Assembly (NCBI GenBank): GCA_022559845.1
Contig: CM040117.1
Location: 148,184,732 to 148,248,731 of the forward strand
Reading direction: 5' to 3'
Source of the DNA: Amorphophallus konjac
Lineage: Eukaryota > Streptophyta > Magnoliopsida > Alismatales > Araceae
Length of the DNA stretch: 64,000 nt
The translations under genes were made by a program, and so were the position numbers. How positions within the stretch are numbered: position 1 is the stretch's first letter; the number at the start of each line of letters is the position of its first letter. Below the pieces are notes generated by a model, which worked only from the letters and a program-made list of their open reading frames with translations, did not search any database and was not told where the DNA came from. Below are positions 55,798 to 64,000 of this stretch, piece after piece.

Positions 55798-57140
55798 GAG
55801 GTCCTGGCCGATGAACAAGAGATGGAAGTAGCAGTCATCGATGGGGTTCAGCAGCCCGATTGGCGAGAGCATCTCCTACGCTGGTTTCAACACCAGCAAC
55901 TTCCAAAAGAAAAGGAACAGAGAATGAAGCTCCTGAGAATAAAGGATTCTTACGAGATGAGAAGCGGGACCTTGTTCCGAATTATAGCAGATGCCCGAAG
56001 GAAAGTCCTACTCCGTTGATTGTCTTCAGCAGAAGCAGGACAGGTGATGCAGGAGGTCCATGCAGGATCAGCTGGAGCACACCAGGCTGGCCCGAAGATG
56101 AAAATTGAGATAAAGAAATTTGGCTATTATTGGCCCACTATATTTGATGATTGCTGCAAGTTTGCCAAAGCTTGTCAGAAGTGTCAAGAACATGCTAATG
56201 TGGCAAGGAGGCCTCCACTGCCATTGCATCCCACCCTACCAAGCTGGCCGTTTGCTCAGTGGGGCATGGACGTAGTAGGGCCGCTACTAGCATCTTCATC
56301 AGGGTGCAGATACATCTTAGCAGCTATGGACTACTTCTCTAGATGGGCGGAGGCAGTAGCACTAAGAGATGTGACGGGAGAACTAGTTGCAAGATTCTTC
56401 TGGCAGAATGTAATATTTCGATTCGGGATCCCCAGCCGAATCATCTCTGATAATGGCAGTCACTTTAGGAACCAGAAGGTTTATCGGCTGGCTGACAAAT
56501 ACAAAATCGACTGGAGGACATCGTCCCCCTACAACCCTCAGGCCAATGGACTCGCAGAAGCCTTTAATAAGACATTATGTACATTGCTACAAAGACTGTC
56601 AAGTCTAATAAAAAAGATTCGGAAGAAAGGATGTACGAAGCACTTTGGGCCTATCGTACTGTCTACAAGACCCCAACCGGCTGTTCACCTTTCTCCCTCG
56701 GCTATGGGTCGGAAGCTATAGTGCCCATTGAACTTGAATTTCCTTCATTGCGAGTTGCCATCCAGCACGGACTAGTCAGTGGTGAGCAGACCAATGCAGA
56801 AAGAAGACTGGAGGAGCTCTCTGAGCTCGAAGGAAAACGCCTCCGGGCACAGCAAAACATCCAACTATACCAGGCTCGCATGGCCCGTGCTTTTGACAAG
56901 CTAGTCAAGGGTCGAGAATTCAAGAAAGGAGACCTGGTAATGGTCAAAAGAAAAGAAGTGATGGCCTCCAACCCCAAAGGGAAGCTGGTCGAAAACTGGG
57001 TCGGGCCGTATATCGTCCGCCGAGTATATGAAGGGGGTGCCTACATCCTTGCAGACCACAAAGGAGTTATCCAATTTTCTCCCCTCAATGGAAAACACAT
57101 TAAGCTGTATCATGCAGCGCAGCCGACATGTTCCGAGTGA
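55798..57140 (+). pseudogene. Tat integrase, element C
   Basis: It resumes after the solo LTR. The zinc-binding domain (EVHAGSAGAHQAG, CQKCQ) and the DDE core are present, with Asp at 56269, Asp at 56449 and Glu at 56557. A TGA at 56018 replaces Cys (TGC in B). Compared with B one base is missing near 56589 (gctacaaag against gctagcaaag), the only frameshift in the C polyprotein. The C-terminus ends GKHIKLYHAAQ and a TGA at 57138. Confidence 0.88.
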
Positions 57141-57149
57141 TCGGTCGGG

Positions 57150-58480
57150 ATACCTTTCCCCTTGGTTTAGTGGAACTCCGCCCCAACCGAGCTACCCTTC
57201 TCCATTGGTCTAGTGGCATTCCGCCCTAACCAAGCTATCCTTTTCCTTGGTTTAGCGGCATTCCGCCCTAACCAAGCTGCCCTTCCCTTGGTTTAGTGGC
57301 ACTCCGCCCTAACAAAGCTACCCTCTCCTTGGTTTAGCGGCATTCCGCCCTAACCAAGCTACCTTTCCCCTTGGTTTAGTGGCGCTCCGCCCTAACCAAC
57401 CTACCTCCTCCTTGGTTTAGTGGCACTCCGCCCTAACCGAGCTATCCTTGCCTTGATTTAGCGGCATTCCGCCCTAACCAAGCTACCCTTTCCTGGGTTT
57501 AGTGGCACTCCGCCCTAACCGAGCTAACCTTGTCCTTGGTTTTAGTGGCACTCCACCTCTAACCGAGCTACCTTGTCCTCGGTTTAGTGGCACTCCGCCC
57601 TAACCGAGCTACCATGTCCCTAGTTTAATGGCATCTCGCCCTAACCAAGCTACTCCTCTCCTGGGTTTAGTGGCACTCCGCCCTAACCGAGCTACCTTCT
57701 CCTCGGTTTAGTGGCACTCTGCCCTAACCGAGCTACCTTTTCCCTGGGTTTAGTGGCACTCCGCCCTAATCGAGCTACATTTTCCTTGGTTTAATTACAT
57801 CTCGCCCTAACCAAGCTACCCTTTCCTGGGTTTAGTGGCACTCCGCCCTAACCGAGCTACCTTGTCCTTGGTTTAATGGCATCTCGCCCTAACGAAGCTA
57901 CTCTTCTCTTCGGTTTAGTGGCACTCCGCCCTAACCGAGCTACCTTTTCCTTGGTTTATTGGCATTTCGCCCTAACCAAGCCACCCTTTTCTTGGTTTAA
58001 TAGCATCTCTCCCTAACCAACCTACCCTTTTCTGGATTTAGTGGCACTCCGCCCTAACCGAGCTACCCTTTTCTGGGTTTAGTGGCACTCTGCCATAACC
58101 GAGCTTCCTTTTCCTTGGTTTAACGGCATCTCGCCCTAACCAAGCTACCCTTTCCTGGGTTTAGTGGCACTCCGCCCTAACCGAGCTACCCTTTCCTGGG
58201 TTTAGTAGCACTCCGCCCTGACCGAGCTACCCTCTCCTTGGTTTAGTGGCACTCCGCTCTAACCGAGCTACCCTCTCCTTGGTTTAGTGGCACTCCGCTC
58301 TAACCGAGCTACCCTTTCCTTGGTCCAGTGGCATTCCGCCCTGATCGAGCTACCTTTTCCTTGGTCTAGTGGCATTCTGCCCTAACCGAGCTACCTTCCT
58401 TTGGTCCAGTGGTATTCCGCCCTGATCAAGCTACCCTCTCCTTGGTCTAGTGGCATTCCGCCCTGATCAAGCTTCCAAAA
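57150..58480. repeat. 41-bp minisatellite after pol, element C
   Basis: The counterpart of 20260-21590 with the same order of variant units and scattered substitutions. The conserved order of variants shows that B and C inherited the array as a block. Confidence 0.85.
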
Positions 58481-59030
58481 GAATACGCCACACCGCCATT
58501 ACGAGCCTTACGTTCGGATTGGCACGAAAGCCCTTCCTTGCGTTAGCATTATCTTCCCGCTAATGAATAAACCCGAGTCGGCTGGAGATTTTGTGTTCTA
58601 GCTGGCATTCTCACATTGTTGCCACTACGGGCCATCTACTGTCGACCAGGAGTCGAACATCACACTTCGATCTGCCACCCTATACATATCAAAAAAAAAG
58701 AAAGAAAAGAAAATGGGGTTAAAAATAGAGATACCCTGCCAGACTTGCTCCTATATTAGGGCAAGTGCAAAAATGGCTATAACCCAGCTGTGGCGAAAAC
58801 CCGAAAGGGCGCTGCAGGCAAAATCGGGTACCCCGCCGCGTGAAAACCCGAAAGGGCGCGCGGGCAAAAGCAAGAGGGGGTTGGCCTCTGTGAAAACCCA
58901 AAAGGGCGCTTAGGTCAGTAATGTGAATAAAAAATGAATGATGAATAGTGATGAACCATCCTCCGTCCAGAAGGCCATATGCAAGGCCGAGGCGGAACCT
59001 TCATCCGATATCCCACTTATACACCATTTT
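58481..59030. other. Linker between minisatellites, element C
   Basis: Matches 21591-22130 of B, including the A-rich stretch and the aaaacccgaaagggcgc repeats. No gene is seen in it. Confidence 0.6.
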
Positions 59031-60185
59031 CGACCCTTGTCACCATCGGCAAGATCGGTCGCTACCCTATCCGGTTTTTGTCACCATCGGTAAGACCGTC
59101 TACCCTTTTCGACCCCTGTCACCATAGGCAAGATCGATCGCTACCTTATCCGGTTTTTGTCACCATCGGCAAGACCGTCTACCCTTTTCGACCCTTGTCA
59201 CCATCGGTAAGATCGGTCGCTACCCTATCCGATTTTTGTCACCATCGGCAAGACCATCTACCCTTTTCGACCCTTGTCACCATCGATAAGATCGGTCGCT
59301 ACCCTATCCGGTTTTTGTCACCATCGGCAAGACCGTCTACCCTTTTCGACCCTTGTCACCATCGGCAAGATCGGTCGCTACCCTACCCGATTTTTGTCAC
59401 CATCAGCAAGACCGTCTACCCTTTTCGACCCTTGTCACCATCGGCAAGATCGGTCGCTACCCTATCCGGTTTTTGTCACCATCGGCAAGACCGTCTACCC
59501 TTTTCGACCCTTGTCACCATAGGCAAGATCGGTCGCTACCCTATCCGGTTTTTGTCACCATCGGCAAGACCGTCTACCCTTTTCGACCCTTGTCACCATC
59601 GGTAAGATCGATCGCTACCCTATCCGATTTTTGTCACCATCGGCAAGACCGTCTACCCTTTTTGACCCTTGTCACCATCGATAAGATCGGTCGCTACCCT
59701 ATCCGGTTTTTGTCACCATCGGCAAGACCGTCTACCCTTTTCGACCCTTATCACCATCGACAAGATTGGTCGCTACCCTATCCAGTTTTTGTCACCATCG
59801 GTAAGACCGTCTACCCTTTTCGACCCTTGTCACCATCGATAAGATCGGTCGCTACCCTATCTAGTTTTTGTCACCATCGGCAAGACCGTCTACCCTTTTC
59901 GACCCTTGTCAACATCGGTAAGATCGGTCGCTACCCTACCCAGTTTTTGTCACCATCGGCAAGACCATCTACCCTTTTCGACCCTTGTCACCATCGGCAA
60001 GATCGGTCGCTACCCTACCCGGTTTTTGTCACCATCGGCAAGATCGTCTACCCCTTTCGACCCTTGTCACCATCGGCAAGATCGGTCGCTACCCTACTCA
60101 GTTTTTGTCACCATCGGCAAGATCGGTCGCTACCCTACTCGGTTTTTGTCACCATCGGCAAGATCGGTCGCTACCCTAGTCCGGT
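59031..60185. repeat. 79-bp minisatellite, element C
   Basis: Same bipartite 79-bp unit as 22131-23415, about 14.5 copies against about 16 in B, with different internal variants. The copy-number difference between otherwise nearly collinear sisters shows the array is unstable. Confidence 0.9.
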
Positions 60186-60620
60186 TCTTGTCATCATCGT
60201 CAGGACCGTCTACCCTTTTTTCGACCTTCGTCATCATCGACAGGACCGGTCGCTACCCATTCTCGGGTCTTGCCATCCTCGGCAGGGCCGCTTACCCGCC
60301 AGTTTTGATATACCCTCTTGAGTCCCCCGGACTCTCGACCGGCGTAGGCCGTTGTTAGTCTCGAGAAAAGTCACGGCGCGGTGGAGCGAACACCTCACCC
60401 CTTTGCTGAAGGCGTGAGCGCTCTCCTGCCCTAGTGACTCATACACTCGGATTAGAAACAACGGGCGAATGCAAGAGAAAATAATAATGACAAGATGGAG
60501 TCTTCATTCAGAAAGCACGATGGAGATTTTCCATTACTATGAAGTAAAAGGTACATGTTACACAGGCCATCCCCCGGAGTACATGAAATGCGTCAAAAAG
60601 GGAGCAAATAAAAAAAAAGA
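60186..60620. other. 3' flank of antisense gene, element C, with conserved stem-loop
   Basis: Diverged array ends, then the cacggcgcggtggagcga block with stem CTCAC...GTGAG (60394-60418) and gctctcctgc, as in A and B. No gene is seen in it. Confidence 0.55.
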
Positions 60621-63600
60621 CTACGGCAGAGGGCGTCGGAAGATGTCCTCCAGCGCAGGAATACCCAGGGAAGGATGGCGGGTCAGTTCTTGCAATCGGA
60701 ACTCGGTGGCCTCCAGCTCAGATAGCTTCTCCTGGAGGGAAGCAGCTTGTCCCTCGGCCATCTCTGCATCCTCCGCCTTCTGGACTCCCAGGCGATCTAC
60801 TTCTTCAAGTTCGGCCTCTACCCTTGAAAGTTCGGCCTGTAATGCCGCCATCCGGGCCGTCAAGAAGCTTCGACACTGTAAAGAGGCATTGGCTTCATCC
60901 CTCATCCTCGCCGCAGTCTCTTGCAGAGAAATAAGAGCTGCTCGGCTTTCAGCCCACTCCAATGATATGGCCGCCAGCTGGTCAGCTGCTTCCCGGCCTA
61001 GAAATTCCCTCTTGTTTACATACTTCAGGAGCAGGATCACCCGTGGAGTCCAGTCGTCCATGGGACACCCAAAGGCCAACAGTGAGCGGGATAGATGCTC
61101 TATCAAGCCCCTCAGCTGAACATAAGTTAAATCCCTGCTGGCCGTTACGGTCTGCTCGAGGGTCCCCAGAAACTGCCACACAAAGTCACTTGAAGATTGA
61201 AGACCAAGTGGCGACGTCTCGGGCAGTTCAAATTCCACTCTGCCATCCACGGCAGCCCAGATATCATCGGCCGTCCCGGAAGATGACGATGGCATGAGCT
61301 ACAGTCCACTGCTGTGAGGAACAAGCGCGCTGGCGGATACGGTGCCCGAAGCCTCAAGAACAGCAATCTATTTTCCTATCCCCTAGGATGGAGGTGCAAC
61401 AGAAACATCGAGAGCCGAAGACATCTGCTCTTCAATGATCTCTCCAGCTTCTATTTCAGGAAGACCATTCTTTTCCAGAGTTGATTGCTTTGCAGCCTCC
61501 ATTGGCTGAGAATCCCCGGTTGCCGCCAAACTACCAACTTCCACAAGTGCTCCGGGTCCGACTGGAACCATTGCCGCTGCATAGTCCTTGGGGTATCGCA
61601 ATGCGATAGGCCGCAGGACGGACGGAAGAGTTGCATGGCCCGTTCACAGAGCCGGGAGTGGTATCTGCACCGTCATGGTTGGCAGCGCCACCTCAGCCTG
61701 CATCAGAAATATATATACATTAAAAAAAATGAGGCTGGAAGGAAGATAAAAAAGAACAGCAGACACCGACCCTGGGCAGGTCCTTACCTTAGCGGGTACT
61801 AAGCTCAAATCTTTAATAGCAGCTCGCCCGGCACTGGCCTCTTCACTCTCAAGCGATAATGACGGCTCGGGACCGCCCCACGACAACCGGTCCAGGCTAA
61901 AAGTCAGATAATCACTTTCATAGGCCGAGGACGCCCCGGTGTCATCGGTCTCGAGATCAATCAGTGAGAGCTCCTCATCACTGGAGCCGCCACCGTAATC
62001 TACCTGCTCAGAGGAAGAGGACCCCTCTGCTCTCTCAGGACGCTCCGCCGTCGGAGTAGGAGCCTCGCCAGGAGGCGCATCACCCTCGGCGGGAACTTCC
62101 CCGGTCCTCTCCGCGCCAGGGGCAACAATAGATGATACCTCAAGAGCAGGTCCGCCCTGCCCCAAGGGGATCGCCTCCTCTATACCCTCCGAGCCCGGAA
62201 GCAATGACGGTTGTATATCAACTGCAATTTACGGCAAGAAGGGGTCAAGCTAGCTAAAGACATGAAGATTTGCGGTGCTATTGCAACTAAACTATAGATT
62301 ACCTTCCATCTCCTGCCTGGGTGTTGGAGAGGGCAGATCCCTTTCTACGGGAGCAGTAGGGACTTCCTCTGCCCCGTCCCTAGCCACTACATCTACCGTC
62401 GCCTCCAGCCCGACGACCGCAGCAACTGTGTCAGCAACCGTCAGCATGGGCTAGCCAAGGCAGCCGAAACAAGCTAATGCACTTTGAAGAGAAAAAGAGC
62501 CTACCTTCAGCCTCTAGCCCTTGTGTGCGGGAAGCTTCAAACTCTTCAAAAGATACAACCGAAGGAAGGACGGTTGCCGATTCCTTCTCTGCAGCCTTCT
62601 TTCGGCGTGCCCGTGTCACCTGGGTCACCGCCGCTTTCACCTTTCCGACGGCCTCTCTCTGCTGGGACCGAGTCCTCTTCCTCGAATCCCCAGGAGGCAG
62701 TGGCATCGTGGTCGGAGCAGGCTCAGGAACTTCAAAATATGTTGGCTTTTGGGCCTTTATGATTAGTTCCTTAAAGCGCCGGGTCTCCTCCGAAGTCGGT
62801 CGGACTGCACATGCACAAAGGTGAGAATGACACACCACAATGAAAAGAAGAAGCTGGCCAAAAGGCCTGAAAGAAGAAATGAAACATACTTGCCGGTCCC
62901 GTATAAAAGGGGAAGAGAGGCCAATAAAACAGTGATGGTGTTTTGTCCCTCGAAGCCGCCTCGCGAATAAGCCAGCATAAATCTCCAATCTTTTTGCTCG
63001 GTTCGGCCAGCAGTGCCAGGTCCTCATGACCACGAGAGGATAAGAGATAATACAGGCTCAGATGGTCCAGCCCCTACCTGTCTACATATTTGAATGAAAT
63101 CTGAAGAGGATGGTCCAGGATGGCTTCGCTCGGATCACCCACCGACAGGTCATGCGACCGAAGGAGTGCAAATAGCCAGGGAGTATTGTCGTACAAGGCA
63201 TCCCGCCTATCTTCCTTGCGAATGAAAGTCCGATAGGGATACAACCTATCCACCTCGGGACGCCAGTCGGCCACAGCCGCGATGGGCTCCTCTACCGGTA
63301 AAGGGAGTTGCTGGAGAATGACCCTCTCACTGCTTACCCGGCATAAACCCCGAAGGGTCTTCACATAATCATCCTTGTTGATCGGGAGCAGCTTCGGTTC
63401 AACTTTCATCTTGCGGCTTTTCACAATCTTGCGGGCCTCCATATAGGCCTTCACTTCTGTATTGGTCCAAGACTTCAACTTCTTCAGATAAGAGGCTTCA
63501 ATGTCAAGAACTGGTTCCGGCTGGGAAGCTAAAAACCTGTGCTCCGCCACGGCCTAGCACTCTCTCCGGGAGTTCCTGTAAAATCCCGTCCGCGCATTCC

Positions 63601-64000
63601 ACCACTTGACGTATTCAGGCGTGACGCGAGGGAAGCATGCAAGGGCGGGCACCCGAAAAGAAACGTCTTCACGACGATGGAAAAAGTCCGACCATATTCG
63701 GGCGTCATCGTTTGAAACTTGCCCGGCCCTATGCCTGTTGGGCAATGCAAATTGTGAAGAGGAATTTGGAATCTGTTGGTCGTAGCCAAAGTTCCGGCTG
63801 AAGCGGAACGGGGAATACGGCTCCAACCACAGAATGCCACTCTTGCGAAATACAAGGACACTAGGCCTGATGGCCAGTGCCCAATCAATCAACTCCGGCT
63901 CCAGAATAGGCTTGGTATATTTGGCCTTGGAAATCGGATGGATGTACTCCTCAGTCTCGAACAGCTTGCACTGCCTCGTCCTGTTCGTCAGCAGGCTCAA
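60621..64000 (-). pseudogene. Antisense plant-mobile-domain-like gene (C), cut by window edge
   Basis: This copy has no nested insertion, so the gene structure can be followed. At the right edge it enters in RMAI-like sequence (ILEPELIDWALAIRPS) and continues through EYVKWWNARTGFYRN to GDLCWLIREAASR. The exon ends just above an 85-bp intron (62889-62805, donor GTATGT, acceptor GTGCAG). Exons with KPTYFEVPEPAP (62804 onward), an acidic Ser/Glu-rich exon (about 62221-61788) and the C-terminal coiled coil (61295-60621, ending EDIFRRPLP) follow. Stops at 63548 and 63074 replace Trp codons present in B (TGG to TAG). A TGA and two TAGs in the last exon are shared with B. The N-terminal exon and promoter lie beyond 64000. 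Confidence 0.72.

Noticed and set aside
44646..57140. Endogenous pararetrovirus as source of the RT
   Set aside because: An integrase with the DDE core follows the RNase H domains, LTRs flank the element, and two RNase H domains are diagnostic of Tat retrotransposons.

Overview
The window is transposon-dense nuclear DNA from a plant, most likely a seed plant with a large genome. I see no intact host gene, tRNA, rRNA or CRISPR array. Nearly every base can be assigned to LTR retrotransposons: a head-to-tail row of Ty3/gypsy elements of the Tat lineage, with three younger LTR insertions nested inside them, each bounded by TG...CA ends and a 5-bp target duplication.

Layout. (A) 1-10077 is the 3' part of a first Tat element: a repeat tract (1-1160), then an extra gene on the opposite strand (1413-9695). 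A Sirevirus-like solo LTR (5855-8480) splits that gene. LTR1 (10078 to about 13754) is A's 3' LTR. (B) 13755-40977 is the internal part of a second Tat family. It starts abruptly inside gag, with no 5' LTR of its own, and runs through protease, RT, two RNase H domains and integrase to 20250. Two minisatellites follow (about 20260-21590 and 22131-23415), then an antisense gene (23852-40656). An 11.4-kb gag-only copia element (26155-37535) interrupts this gene. (LTR2) 40978-44527 lies between B and C and appears to serve as B's 3' LTR and C's 5' LTR. (C) 44532-64000 is a near-identical sister of B with a primer-binding-site-like sequence, an upstream ORF, gag and pol, the same two minisatellites and the same antisense gene, cut by the window edge. 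A chromovirus-like solo LTR (52640-55797) sits between its RNase H and integrase regions.

All polyprotein genes carry nonsense codons and are dead or dying. B and C have independent stops. Frame is almost entirely kept: none lost in B, one 1-bp loss in C.

The notable biology is of two kinds. First, the Tat elements carry a reverse-strand gene with its own TATA-like box, a 5'-UTR intron ending just before the ATG, several short GT-AG introns, a plant-mobile-domain-like N-terminal region and a coiled-coil C-terminus. This layout is conserved between two clearly diverged families (A versus B/C). Second, the non-coding parts of several unrelated elements consist of rows of short stem-loops whose stems change in sequence while staying paired. 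The clearest is a run of 14 consecutive hairpins in 328 bp in the predicted RNA leader of the copia element. The chromovirus-like solo LTR has about 19 small hairpins with covarying stems.
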